Part shown: piece after piece, positions 17,938 through 26,522 of the stretch | Numbering within the stretch: the first letter of the stretch is position 1 | How the letters are laid out: every line of letters begins with the position of its first letter | Origin: DASQZK01 sp963771005 | GTDB lineage: Bacteria > Bacteroidota > Bacteroidia > Bacteroidales > GCA-2748055 | Assembly: GCA_963771005.1 (NCBI GenBank) | Contig: CAVYRO010000002.1 | Location: 1,302,001-1,366,000, forward strand | DNA length: 64,000 nucleotides | Direction of reading: 5' to 3' | The notes under the pieces: model-generated | What the model saw: only the letters and a program-made list of their open reading frames with translations | Databases searched by the model: none | Told to the model about the DNA's origin: nothing | Translations under genes and position numbers: made by a program

Positions 17938-18301
17938 CCGGCGTTATTTTAGAAGGAATAATCTCAAGATTCTTATATGCAGGCCCTTTCACCACCTTTC
18001 CATCCAAACCGAATTCCGAACCATGACAGGGACAAATCAGTCTGTTCTTCTCCGTTTTGTTGATCATACAACCCAAATGGGTACAATGCGCAGAAAAGAC
18101 AGTTGTATTATCGTTATAATTAATGATCAGATAATTACCCGCAAAATTGACTTGCTTATTTTCATTGAAAGGTAAAATACGGGCTTTCTCTCTCTTCATC
18201 TCCAGGTGGTCAAGAATCAGCTTATTCCAGACAAAAACAAAAAACCCAACAATACCAATCATTGCCAGACGAAAAAAAGTACGTCTGCCTACCTTTTCCA
18301 T
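17909..18301 (-). CDS. membrane-anchored Rieske 2Fe-2S protein
   Basis: This 130-residue protein has an N-terminal signal-anchor helix (MEKVGRRTFFRLAMIGIVGFFVFVW, twin-arginine RRTFF) and the cluster motifs CTHLGC and CPCHGS. It is the probable Rieske subunit of the complex with the downstream cytochrome b-multiheme protein, whose start codon lies inside this gene. Translation of the two is likely coupled. The RRTFF motif suggests Tat export of the folded cluster domain, as known for Rieske proteins. It is distinct from the isolated Rieske lipoprotein at 5826-6239. Confidence 0.92.
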   Translation of the reverse strand: MEKVGRRTFFRLAMIGIVGFFVFVWNKLILDHLEMKREKARILPFNENKQVNFAGNYLIINYNDNTTVFSAHCTHLGCMINKTEKNRLICPCHGSEFGLDGKVVKGPAYKNLEIIPSKITPDGTHIEING

Positions 18302-18726
18302 GTCCTCAAATTTTGCCCAAAATTACGAAAATGAAATACATAAAAATTAGGAAAGATCGCTTTAGCTTTCCGAAAAAAAGTTTCGCCCACATTAATTCCC
18401 GGTCTATACTGGGCCGGCAGCGTTTTATTTGAACAAATATTAGAATTCATACGACATCAAGCGTAAATTAACTGGTTCTAACTTACTATTTATAACCCTT
18501 TTAAATTACGGTTTCAGATTTTTTTTTAGGTAAGTTATTTAGACAACCTCCCGATTATATAAATATCTAATATGCAATAATGTAGATATTTATAGATCAT
18601 TATTTATTACCGGTAAGCTCGCCTTTTGTCTCAATCACACCTATATACAACGTACTATGGGTAGAAGTATTTTTTATAGATTTGCGGTGTGTTATTTTTT
18701 TAGCAGAGACAATAAACCAGTCGTGA
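18302..18726. promoter_or_regulatory. divergent control region between Rieske/cyt b and reductase operons
   Basis: A 425-base AT-rich gap separates two divergent respiratory operons. On the plus strand TAGATTTG at 18677-18684 fits the -7 box TAnnTTTG, 43 bases before the reductase start; a clear -33 TTG is not seen, so an activator may be needed. No gene is seen. The shared gap suggests that the two operons could be co-regulated. Confidence 0.5.
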
Positions 18727-20982
18727 ATGAAAACAAGACGTGAATTCATCAAGATTTCAACGATCGGTGCCGGAGCAACTGCGTTGGGATTGAATGCCTT
18801 TGGTGCAGGAATGTTCAAGTGGTTCGATTCCAAAACCAGGGATTCGGTAAGTGATGAAGACCTTACTCCTTTTGCAACCTATTGCGAAGTATGTTTCTGG
18901 AAATGCGCTGCCTGGACTTATGTAGATAAAAGCGGTCGCATCCGGAAGATAGTGGGAAATGAGAACGACCCTCATAGTAATGGACGCTTGTGTCCCCGGG
19001 GAACCGGCGGAGTGGGCATGTATTATGATGAAGACAGGTTGAAAACACCATTGATCAGGGAAACCCGGAAAGATGGCTCTCAATATTTCAGGGAAGCTTC
19101 GTGGGAAGAAGCCCTTGATAAGGTGGCAAATAAAATGAAGGAGGTTAAAGAAAAGTACGGGCCCGAAGCCTTTGGCTTATTTAATCACGGTAATCCCGGA
19201 GCTCACCTGGAACATTTACTGCGTGCCTTTGGTTCGGAAACCAATGCTGAACCGGCTTATGCAAATTGCCGTGGCCCTCGTTCATCGGCTTATTATTCCA
19301 CTTTCGGTGCATTTATCGGTTCGCCTGAAAATACGGACATCCGTGACACACAATGTTTGGTATTAATCGGATCACACATTGGTGAAAACATGCACAATAC
19401 GCAGGTTCAGGAGATGTCGGCAGCCATTGACAACAAAGCAACCATAATTACGGTTGATCCCCGGTTTTCAACAGCAGCCGGACATTCCACATATTGGTTG
19501 CCCATTAAACCGGCAACGGATATTGCTTTGTTAATGGCATGGATCCATGTGTTGATCTATGACGGATTGTATAATAAAGATTTTGTAGAGAAATATACGT
19601 TTGGCTTTGATCTCCTCAAGAGCCATGTAAAAAATATGACCCCCGAATGGGCCTATGGCATTACGGACATCGAGCCGGATGTTATTCGCAAAACGGCCAG
19701 GGCTATGGCGGGAGCTGCCCCGGCAGTTGTTATTCATCCCGGACGGCATACGGTCTGGTACGGTGATGACACCCAAAGGGAAAGGGCAATGGCTATCTTA
19801 ACTGCCTTGTTGGGTGCCTGGGGAAAAAGAGGCAGTTTATATCTGCCCGAAGCTGTAAGTCTTCCTAAATATCCGCAACCGGAATATCCGGAGCCGGAAT
19901 GGACATGGAAAGATCTCAATGAAGGTAAATATCCTTTGGCCACTATGGGTATTACGACTGAGTTATTGAAAGCCTCCATCCCACGATTGAACTACAAGCA
20001 CCAGGTAAGAGCCTGGTTGATCGGGGGAACAAATCTGCCACTTTCAATGCCCAATAAAGAATTATTTAAGGAAGCTGCCGGTTCGGTCGAATTTATTGCA
20101 GTCATGGATACCATGCCTATGGAAGTTACCGGATATGCCGATGTCATTTTACCGGAGGCAACCTATCTGGAAAGATATGACTTTCTGAGGGCAGCTCAAA
20201 ACCGTACTCCGAATATTGCTCTGCGTATGCCTGCTGTTGAACCCAAATACGATTCCAAACCGGCCTGGTGGATCACCAGCCAAATCGGTGAGCGGCTGGG
20301 GCTTCATGAATATTTCAACTACAATGATTATTCAGAAGTGATCGACTGGCAGTTAAAACAGTTAGGTTCTTCGTTGGAAGAGATGAAAAAAATCGGGGTT
20401 AAAGCATTTCCAAGAAAAAGCGGGCCTCTATATATTGGTGAAAACGAAGATTTTACATTTAATACAAATACTGGAAAAATTGAATTGTATTCGATTGATT
20501 TCGCAGATAAAGGTTTTGATCCCCTGCCGGTTTACACACCACATCCCGAACCTCCGCAAAATTATTACAGGCTGATTTATGGACGTGCCCCGATGCATAC
20601 CTTTAGCCGAACATCCAACAATCATAACCTGTGGGATCTGATGAATGAAAACAGTGTCTGGGTAAATCCCAAAGTAGCTAATCTGTGGGGGTTAAAGAAG
20701 GGTCAAAAAGTATGGTTGAAAAATCAGGACGGGGCTGTCACTTCTTTCCCGATTGCTGTTCGTGTCACGGAGAGGATCCGTTGGGATTCGGTATATATGG
20801 TTCATGGCTTCGGCCATTCCGATACGAAATTGTCACGCGCCTTTGGCAATGGGGCAAGTGATGGCGAGATGATCACCCGGATCGCTGTAGACCCTGTCAT
20901 GGGGGGAGCCGGAATGAGAGGAAATTTTATCACTTTTTTGAAAGAAGATCCTGCAATTAATAAAGAGGAGGTCAAAGCATGA
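18727..20982 (+). CDS. molybdopterin oxidoreductase, polysulfide/thiosulfate reductase catalytic subunit
   Basis: This 751-residue member of the DMSO reductase superfamily is closest in pattern to PsrA/PhsA. It has a Tat signal (MKTRREFIKIS ... ), a proximal 4Fe-4S site Cys53-x2-Cys56-x3-Cys60 ... Cys89 (TYCEVCFWKC, RLCPRG), and a probable molybdenum-ligand cysteine in ANCRGPR (Cys181). C-terminal motifs such as FSRTSNNHNLW and VHGFGHSD belong to the cofactor-binding domain. It is exported folded to the periplasm and works with the next two genes, overlapping the first by four bases. The likely reaction is reduction of polysulfide, thiosulfate or tetrathionate; the substrate is not proven. 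Neighbouring sulfur genes support a sulfur compound. Confidence 0.9.
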   Translation: MKTRREFIKISTIGAGATALGLNAFGAGMFKWFDSKTRDSVSDEDLTPFATYCEVCFWKCAAWTYVDKSGRIRKIVGNENDPHSNGRLCPRGTGGVGMYYDEDRLKTPLIRETRKDGSQYFREASWEEALDKVANKMKEVKEKYGPEAFGLFNHGNPGAHLEHLLRAFGSETNAEPAYANCRGPRSSAYYSTFGAFIGSPENTDIRDTQCLVLIGSHIGENMHNTQVQEMSAAIDNKATIITVDPRFSTAAGHSTYWLPIKPATDIALLMAWIHVLIYDGLYNKDFVEKYTFGFDLLKSHVKNMTPEWAYGITDIEPDVIRKTARAMAGAAPAVVIHPGRHTVWYGDDTQRERAMAILTALLGAWGKRGSLYLPEAVSLPKYPQPEYPEPEWTWKDLNEGKYPLATMGITTELLKASIPRLNYKHQVRAWLIGGTNLPLSMPNKELFKEAAGSVEFIAVMDTMPMEVTGYADVILPEATYLERYDFLRAAQNRTPNIALRMPAVEPKYDSKPAWWITSQIGERLGLHEYFNYNDYSEVIDWQLKQLGSSLEEMKKIGVKAFPRKSGPLYIGENEDFTFNTNTGKIELYSIDFADKGFDPLPVYTPHPEPPQNYYRLIYGRAPMHTFSRTSNNHNLWDLMNENSVWVNPKVANLWGLKKGQKVWLKNQDGAVTSFPIAVRVTERIRWDSVYMVHGFGHSDTKLSRAFGNGASDGEMITRIAVDPVMGGAGMRGNFITFLKEDPAINKEEVKA

Positions 20983-21512
20983 GGTTTGCAATGGCAATTG
21001 ACACAAAAAAATGTGTCGGATGTAGCGACTGTGTGGTAGCTTGTCAGACGGAGAATAACGTTCCGCACGGCTATTGCCGGGATTGGGTCGTGGAGAGTAT
21101 ATCCGGAACTTATCCGAGTCTGGACCTGGAATTCCGGTCGGAAAGGTGCAACCATTGCGAAAATGCTCCCTGTGTGCGTTGCTGTCCCACCGGTGCCAGT
21201 CATAAAGTTGAAGGAGGAATTGTTATAGTAACTCACGATAAGTGCATTGGCTGCGGTGCCTGCATACAATCCTGTCCTTACGATGCACGTTATCCGCATC
21301 CTGACGGGTACGTAGATAAATGCACCTTCTGTTTGCATCGGGTTGAAAAAGGACAAAATCCTGCATGCGTTGATGTCTGTCCTACACATTGTCTCCATTT
21401 CGGAGATCTGGATGATCCGAACAGTGATGTTTCAATGGCACTGAGAGACCGTAAATGGAAGATCCTGGCCCCGGAAGCAGGTACCAAACCTCAATTGTAT
21501 TTTCTGACCTAA
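20979..21512 (+). CDS. four-cluster ferredoxin subunit of the reductase (PsrB/PhsB type)
   Basis: This 177-residue electron-transfer subunit carries four 4Fe-4S binding sets: CVGCSDCVVAC, CNHCENAPCVRCC, CIGCGACIQSC and CTFCLHRVEKGQNPACVDVC. It starts four bases before the end of the catalytic gene (ATGA overlap), a sign of translational coupling. It has no own signal and should be carried across the membrane with the Tat-exported catalytic subunit. It moves electrons from the membrane subunit to the molybdenum centre. Confidence 0.94.
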   Translation: MRFAMAIDTKKCVGCSDCVVACQTENNVPHGYCRDWVVESISGTYPSLDLEFRSERCNHCENAPCVRCCPTGASHKVEGGIVIVTHDKCIGCGACIQSCPYDARYPHPDGYVDKCTFCLHRVEKGQNPACVDVCPTHCLHFGDLDDPNSDVSMALRDRKWKILAPEAGTKPQLYFLT

Positions 21513-21532
21513 AATGCTAAAAACAGTTTAAG

Positions 21533-22474
21533 ATGAAGGAAGAATTATTTATAAGCGGACGCAATATTCCGAACATCGATCCTTACCTGAATATCTGGCA
21601 CTGGCAAATACCCCTGTACTTATTCCTGGGTGGGCTTGCTGCCGGGATCCTGTTCTTTGCCGGATATTTTGTAGTCAGGGGAAAAGAACAAAAGATGCAA
21701 GCTACAGTGAAATGGGCACCGGTCATTGCTCCATTGGCTCTTATTCTGGGGCTTGCTGCCCTGTTCCTGGACTTAAAGCACAAGATGTATTTCTGGCAGC
21801 TTTATACAACGATCCGCCTGCAATCACCTATGGATTGGGGTGCATGGACGTTAATGATAATTACGCCCTTATCGCTGATCTGGGTCGGTAGTTATATGAA
21901 AGAGATATTTCCCGGATGGGACTGGAAATTTAAGCTCTTAAACCGTTTTGAAGCATGGGCCATCAAAAACCGGGTTGCTCTGGCGTGGGTCATGATGATC
22001 TACGCGATCATCCTCGGAATTTACACCGGGATATTATTGTCGGCATTTAATGCCCGTCCCCTCTGGAATACATCTATCCTCGGGCCTTTATTCCTTGTTT
22101 CAGGTTTTTCCACCGGACTGGCAACCACAATATGGATCAGTAAAGATGCCGAAGAGAGAAAAGTGCTGAGTCGTATTGACCTTGCTTTTATCGTAATAGA
22201 GCTCTTTTTGATCATTCACCTGTTCATGGGATTTTTAGCCGGATCGGAAACTGCAATCGAAGCTGCGAAATTATTCCTTGGGGGTTCATTTACCGTGAGT
22301 TTCTGGGTATTTGTTGTTTTACTCGGACTGATCTTCCCGGCCACACTGGAAGCCCTCGAACTATGGGGTTTGCATGTTCCCAAATGGATACCCGCTGCTC
22401 TGATCCTGTTTGGAGGATTGATGTTCCGTTTCGTTATGGTTGAAGCAGGACAGATCACCCGTTATTTATATTAA
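21533..22474 (+). CDS. NrfD/PsrC-type quinol-binding membrane subunit
   Basis: This 313-residue polytopic membrane protein has about eight or nine hydrophobic helices and opens with the NIDPYLNIWHWQIPLYLFLGG segment typical of the NrfD/PsrC family. It would bind menaquinol and pass electrons to the ferredoxin subunit. It lies 20 bases after the ferredoxin gene and closes the three-gene reductase set. A leader module with its own promoter-like sequence follows before the transporter genes. Confidence 0.92.
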   Translation: MKEELFISGRNIPNIDPYLNIWHWQIPLYLFLGGLAAGILFFAGYFVVRGKEQKMQATVKWAPVIAPLALILGLAALFLDLKHKMYFWQLYTTIRLQSPMDWGAWTLMIITPLSLIWVGSYMKEIFPGWDWKFKLLNRFEAWAIKNRVALAWVMMIYAIILGIYTGILLSAFNARPLWNTSILGPLFLVSGFSTGLATTIWISKDAEERKVLSRIDLAFIVIELFLIIHLFMGFLAGSETAIEAAKLFLGGSFTVSFWVFVVLLGLIFPATLEALELWGLHVPKWIPAALILFGGLMFRFVMVEAGQITRYLY

Positions 22475-22501
22475 ATTCCTGATACGCATACTATATCAAA
22501 C

Positions 22502-22583
22502 CCCCGTGATTGTTGACAACACAAAGGTAACTTTATAATAATCGATCATGTGGGTTCCATTATACCTTTAAAATCAAAATATA
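22502..22583 (+). promoter_or_regulatory. conserved palindromic leader module, copy B
   Basis: The left arm CCCCGTGAT (22502-22510) and right arm ATCATGTGGG (22545-22554) flank a core with TAACTTTA (22528-22535), close to a TAnnTTTG -7 box. A conserved tail (TTCCATTATACCTTTAAAAT) runs to 29 bases after the right arm, ending at the start codon 22584. It is nearly identical to copy D read on the minus strand. It probably gives the YeeE/rhodanese genes their own promoter inside the larger cluster. Confidence 0.65.
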
Positions 22584-23114
22584 ATGAATACTTCAATGAA
22601 TTACGAACCAAGATATATCAATCCCTACCTGGGTGGTGTATTGTTAGGTCTGCTGGTTCTGCTTACCGTTTTTATCACAGGTCGCGGACTTGGTGCCAGC
22701 GGAGCAATCAAAAGCACGGTAGTTACAACCGCTGAAGCTCTTACTCCCGTAAAAGCCAAAGAAAATGCGTATACGAGTCAGTTCATCAGCGACGACCACA
22801 CTCCTTTGTATACATGGCTTGTTTTTGAATCTATCGGGATATTCATTGGCGGTCTTCTCTCCGGGATCATTTTTGGCAGGGTAAAAAAATTCCGCATTGA
22901 GCATAACCCAAAAATCACCGGCCGAAGGAGACTTATTTTTGCCCTTATCGGCGGCGCATTGTTTGGACTGGGCAGTCAATTCGGAAGAGGGTGTACCAGC
23001 GGTGCAGCACTTAGTGGCACGGCAACCTTTGCACTTGGAGGTGTGATCGTCATGTTTGTCATATTCGGGACCGGCTATGCCGTAGCCTATTTCTTCAGGA
23101 AATTGTGGATCTAA
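22584..23114 (+). CDS. YeeE/YedE family half-transporter, first
   Basis: This 176-residue membrane protein has about four helices. It carries the family signature GGALFGLGSQFGRGCTSGAA with one conserved cysteine. YeeE/YedE proteins (TsuA is the best studied) import thiosulfate or related sulfur species by relay over conserved cysteines. Here the usual two-repeat protein appears split into two genes, this one and the next. A periplasmic loop of about 50 residues follows the first helix. The start follows the leader module directly. Confidence 0.88.
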   Translation: MNTSMNYEPRYINPYLGGVLLGLLVLLTVFITGRGLGASGAIKSTVVTTAEALTPVKAKENAYTSQFISDDHTPLYTWLVFESIGIFIGGLLSGIIFGRVKKFRIEHNPKITGRRRLIFALIGGALFGLGSQFGRGCTSGAALSGTATFALGGVIVMFVIFGTGYAVAYFFRKLWI

Positions 23115-23135
23115 AATCATTAAAAGAGAATAATT

Positions 23136-23738
23136 ATGGGACCTTTAATTCCTAATGGTATAATTGGTGGCGACTGGGATTTTGTCATTGCCATTCTTCT
23201 TGGAGTAGCATTTGGATTTATTCTTGAAGCTTCAGGATTTTCATCTTCCCGGAATATTGTCGGCGTGTTTTATGGCTATAACTTCGTGGTATTACGCGTA
23301 TTTTTTACGGCAGTTATTGTGGCAATGGTGGGTTTGCTTTACTTCGACTATTTTGGATGGATCGATCTGGCAAAAATATTCATTCTGCCGACCTATGTTA
23401 CGCCTATGATCGCAGGCGGGGTAATAATGGGCGTCGGATTCATTATGGGGGGCTTTTGCCCGGGAACAAGTTTTACTGCCATTGCCATCGGCAAACTGGA
23501 CGGACTTGTATTTACGGTGGGACTTTATCTGGGGATTGCCGGTTTCACCCTGGTCTATCCTTATATCGCAGGCTTCTACAACAGCGGCTACCTGGGAAAT
23601 ATTACGTTGACTGAAATTACCGGAATCGAGGCTCACTGGTTCGCTATGGCTTTCACGGTTGTGGCACTTGCCGCATTTTGGGGAACCATGTTTATTGAAA
23701 AACGTGTCAGAAAAAATATCCCGGACTACAAATTCTAA
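23136..23738 (+). CDS. YeeE/YedE family half-transporter, second
   Basis: This 200-residue membrane protein has about five or six helices and carries GVGFIMGGFCPGTSFTAIA, the second cysteine signature of the YeeE/YedE fold. It lies 21 bases after the first half, and the two probably make one sulfur-compound channel. The following rhodanese-like gene begins four bases after its stop, showing tight coupling with the putative sulfur-handling proteins. Confidence 0.88.
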   Translation: MGPLIPNGIIGGDWDFVIAILLGVAFGFILEASGFSSSRNIVGVFYGYNFVVLRVFFTAVIVAMVGLLYFDYFGWIDLAKIFILPTYVTPMIAGGVIMGVGFIMGGFCPGTSFTAIAIGKLDGLVFTVGLYLGIAGFTLVYPYIAGFYNSGYLGNITLTEITGIEAHWFAMAFTVVALAAFWGTMFIEKRVRKNIPDYKF

Positions 23739-23742
23739 TCCA

Positions 23743-24354
23743 ATGAACAGAAATTATATTTTTCTTACCCTGTTAATGATCCTTTTGGCCTTTGGCACTT
23801 TGGTCCTTAAAAAAGACAGGCAACTGAAACAGATTGAACCCCAACAATTGTTGAAGGAAATAATCCAGCCGACAAGGTATGTCTCCACTGACCAGGTGGC
23901 CCAATGGATCATTCAAAACGATCCTTCACTGGAACTCATTGATGTGAGGAGTGAAGTTGAGTTCAATGATTTTTCGCTTCCCAATGCCCTCAACATTCCC
24001 CTGGATAGTCTCTTGGAGAGGAATAACATGTCTTATTTTGGCATACCCGGTACAAAAATAGTTTTTGTTGCCAACGATGATATTGCAGCCGACCGGGCCT
24101 GGGTGTTGACCAAACGCCTTGGTTTCAGAAGTACGTATGTCATGAAAGGCGGACTGAACTGCTGGATGGAAACCATCATCGATCCGAAGGAGCCCGGCGA
24201 AACGGAACCGGCCATAGCCTTCGAAACCTATGCATTCCGCAAAGGTGCACAAATCTATTTTACGGGGGCAAAATCCGAAAATACGGAGGCCTCAAAAATC
24301 AAAGTGCAGGTCAGACGAAGAGAAAAAACAAATGTTGCTGCCGGCGGTTGCTAA
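23743..24354 (+). CDS. membrane-anchored rhodanese-like protein without active-site cysteine, -VAAGGC tail (A)
   Basis: 203 residues with one N-terminal hydrophobic anchor (YIFLTLLMILLAFGTLVL), then a rhodanese fold: LELIDVRSEVEFNDFSLPNALNIPL, a strand KIVFVAN and a C-terminal VMKGGLNCW. The catalytic cysteine expected after that strand is replaced (Ala110 by alignment), so classical sulfurtransferase chemistry at that site is not possible. Another cysteine, Cys140, sits in GGLNCW. The last ~30 residues are a basic, flexible-looking tail ending RRREKTNVAAGGC with a terminal cysteine. The next gene has the same tail. The start at 23743 is chosen because the longer frame would overlap the transporter gene. 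Probable role: periplasmic sulfur carrier or partner of the YeeE pair; this is inference. Confidence 0.8.
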   Translation: MNRNYIFLTLLMILLAFGTLVLKKDRQLKQIEPQQLLKEIIQPTRYVSTDQVAQWIIQNDPSLELIDVRSEVEFNDFSLPNALNIPLDSLLERNNMSYFGIPGTKIVFVANDDIAADRAWVLTKRLGFRSTYVMKGGLNCWMETIIDPKEPGETEPAIAFETYAFRKGAQIYFTGAKSENTEASKIKVQVRRREKTNVAAGGC

Positions 24355-24386
24355 GCATTCTGAAGATAAACATAAAAAATCCGACT

Positions 24387-25025
24387 ATGCATGTGCATGA
24401 ATTAAACCCATGGAAAACGATAATTGCCCTATCTGTTTTTGCAATTATTTTACTGATTGGCCTGTTGACCATGTCAAAACCATTACTGACCTATAACCTC
24501 GACATTCATGAAAGTCTTGAGGATTTGAACCGGAAAGATGCCTGTTTTTATCCCTGGGAACTCAGTGGTTTTTTGAATAACGAGATGCATACTGTAGTTC
24601 TTTTTGATATACGCGATAATTTTACGTTTGGACAGGGGCATATACCGGGAGCTGAAAATATTTCGGCAAACGATTTAACCCGGGAAGAAAGCATAAAAAG
24701 GCTCAAAGATCTCAAGGAGAAAAATATTACTGTGGTCTTATACGGCGACGACCAGTTGCAGGCCAACGGACCCTGGATGTTGTTCAGACAGGCAGGTTTC
24801 AGCAATGTAAAAGTATTACCTGGCGGATATGGTTATTACGTTCAACACAAAAATGATCTGACTGCCACTAAAGCCGATCCAACTTTTGAAATGGGAATCC
24901 CACGGTATGATTTTGCTGAAATGGCTGATCCCGGACAAGGAACAGCCGTAATTACAAAAACAGAGAAAAAACCGGTTGAGATCAGGCGAAGGGCAAAAAC
25001 ACATGTTGCCGCAGGAGGTTGCTGA
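24387..25025 (+). CDS. membrane-anchored rhodanese-like protein without active-site cysteine, -VAAGGC tail (B)
   Basis: 212 residues, diverged from the previous protein. It has one N-terminal helix (TIIALSVFAIILLIGLLTM) and a rhodanese-like domain with VVLFDIRDNFTFGQGHIPGA and ITVVLYGDDQ. In the latter, Gly120 stands where the catalytic cysteine should be. The domain closes with VKVLPGGYGYY. The tail RRRAKTHVAAGGC matches the tail of the previous protein, although the domains themselves have diverged. ATG 24387 is preferred over a TTG at 24348 that overlaps the upstream gene. It is the last gene of the cluster. The shared terminal cysteine is the only cysteine both tails keep, which marks it as functional. 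Confidence 0.8.
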   Translation: MHVHELNPWKTIIALSVFAIILLIGLLTMSKPLLTYNLDIHESLEDLNRKDACFYPWELSGFLNNEMHTVVLFDIRDNFTFGQGHIPGAENISANDLTREESIKRLKDLKEKNITVVLYGDDQLQANGPWMLFRQAGFSNVKVLPGGYGYYVQHKNDLTATKADPTFEMGIPRYDFAEMADPGQGTAVITKTEKKPVEIRRRAKTHVAAGGC

Positions 25026-25140
25026 ATTGATTTAAAAACCCTTTCCTATTTTAAGTGAAAATCCGGGAAATTTTCTTCCTTATCATCATGTCAGATTCGT
25101 GGACCGGCATCAAGTCAGCGCCAACTACATGATTATATTA

Positions 25141-25376
25141 GTTATGGAGTTATGGAGTTATGGAGTTATGGAGTTATGGAGTTATGGAGTTATGGAGTTA
25201 TGGAGTTATGGAGTTATGGAGTTATGGAGTTATGGAGTTTACATTTTAACGAACTTCATAACTTCATAACCTCATAACCTCATAACCTCATAACTTCATA
25301 ACTTCATAACTTCATAACCTCATAACCTCATAACCTCATAACCTCATAACCTCATAACCTCATAACACTCCTGATA
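25141..25376. repeat. facing octamer arrays (GTTATGGA)n and (CATAACYT)n
   Basis: About 12 perfect copies of GTTATGGA (25141-25239) are followed after a ~15-base spacer by about 15 copies of CATAAC plus CT or TT (25255-25376). Six of the eight bases of each unit are complementary between the two arrays, so they could fold into one long imperfect hairpin. The position is downstream of the sulfur operon and upstream of leader copy C. With flanks, the gap 25026-25669 holds no gene. Confidence 0.88.
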
Positions 25377-25600
25377 CCCAACACGAGCAATATGGGGTAA
25401 GGATGATTAAATTGCCATTTGACAACGAAAGGTTATTTCATACTAATTTCAACTATAACTTTCATAAAATTATTATATCTTTGAAATCGTATTTCAAATA
25501 CTTATAAAGTCCCTTTCATAGCCATACACGAAACTGCCTGAAATTGATAACCGGGGTTTGAACGGGTATAAATAAGATTCCGGGAAATACTAAATAAAGT

Positions 25601-25669
25601 ACAAAGATAATCATAGAATAATTGATCATGTGGGGTCCATTATACCTTTAAAATCAAAATTATTAAATA
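25601..25669 (+). promoter_or_regulatory. conserved leader module, copy C (half palindrome)
   Basis: This carries ACAAAGATAATCATAGAATAAT, then ATCATGTGGG (25625-25634) and the conserved tail TCCATTATACCTTTAAAATC to the start codon at 25670, 35 bases after the motif. The left palindrome arm is absent here, so the downstream half is what is conserved. It probably controls the transglutaminase-like gene. Confidence 0.6.
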
Positions 25670-26482
25670 ATGAAAATTTTTATCAGAATCCTGTTTTTTA
25701 CCGGTCTTGCTCTGCTGGTCCTGAATATTTACGGCCTTTTCAGGACAATGAGGAATCCGGAGGTATATACTCTCGAGGAAACCCTTCACAACAGGGTGAA
25801 CGATGTTACCATAAGGTACCCGGAGATCAGGAAGCAGCTGAATAGGAAACCGGGTGAATCGGGTGTTGATTTCGGCACGCGGATCACCCATGTAGTGGCT
25901 AACGGGTTTGCCCATTACTGGAAAGCCGACGGGACGGAAAAATTTCATCTCCGAGTACCCGCCTGGGACAACTACCTGCTTTATGCGGCATCCTATATCA
26001 ATCCTGGAAAATACAAAAGATATGAATTCTGCAATTACAAAAAGAACCTTGAACGGGGAGTGGGACTTTGTTCTACGCATTCGACCATTGTAAAGGGAGT
26101 TCTTCTCGACAACGGTATTAAAGCCGAACTGCTTGATGTAGGCGGACACCATGTGGTGGTACGGGCAGAACTGGACGATACGGATACCTGGATGCTGGAC
26201 CCCGATTTTGGGATCGTGGTACCTTATGACACGGCGGCCATCTCGGCCAACCCGGAACTGGTACGTGCTTCCTACAAGGATATGGCAAGTCTGTATTATC
26301 CCGATGCCATAGATCCCTACACCCCCGATATCCTGGTTGATATCTTTGGTAAAAAACTTCATGTTTATACCCTGACTAACTGGTTTGAAACATTTTCGTA
26401 CGTCGTGATCTGGATCATCCCGTTCCTTTTGATGCTTCCTGTGGCCATCAGCCTTTTCAAAAGACAGGAACCTTCTGCATAA
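25670..26482 (+). CDS. membrane protein with transglutaminase-like domain
   Basis: 270 residues with a hydrophobic helix at each end (FIRILFFTGLALLVLNIYGLF and near residues 240-262). Between them lies a papain-like transglutaminase core with a probable catalytic triad: Cys in GVGLCSTHSTIVKGVLL, His in DVGGHHVVVRAEL, Asp in WMLDPDFG. Such domains act as peptidases or acyl transferases, and some serve in cell-surface polymer pathways. The core probably faces the periplasm. It is the first gene after leader copy C, followed by a sialidase remnant and a beta-helix protein, a surface-glycan setting. The exact substrate is unknown. Confidence 0.75.
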   Translation: MKIFIRILFFTGLALLVLNIYGLFRTMRNPEVYTLEETLHNRVNDVTIRYPEIRKQLNRKPGESGVDFGTRITHVVANGFAHYWKADGTEKFHLRVPAWDNYLLYAASYINPGKYKRYEFCNYKKNLERGVGLCSTHSTIVKGVLLDNGIKAELLDVGGHHVVVRAELDDTDTWMLDPDFGIVVPYDTAAISANPELVRASYKDMASLYYPDAIDPYTPDILVDIFGKKLHVYTLTNWFETFSYVVIWIIPFLLMLPVAISLFKRQEPSA

Positions 26483-26522
26483 TGGCGATACAAATTGTCT
26501 GCGATAAGGAAAAAATATAGTA

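Noticed and set aside
18677..18684. Complete -33/-7 promoter for the reductase operon
   Set aside because: The -7 box is exact, but no -33 TTG at the right distance was found, so only a weak control-region call is made.
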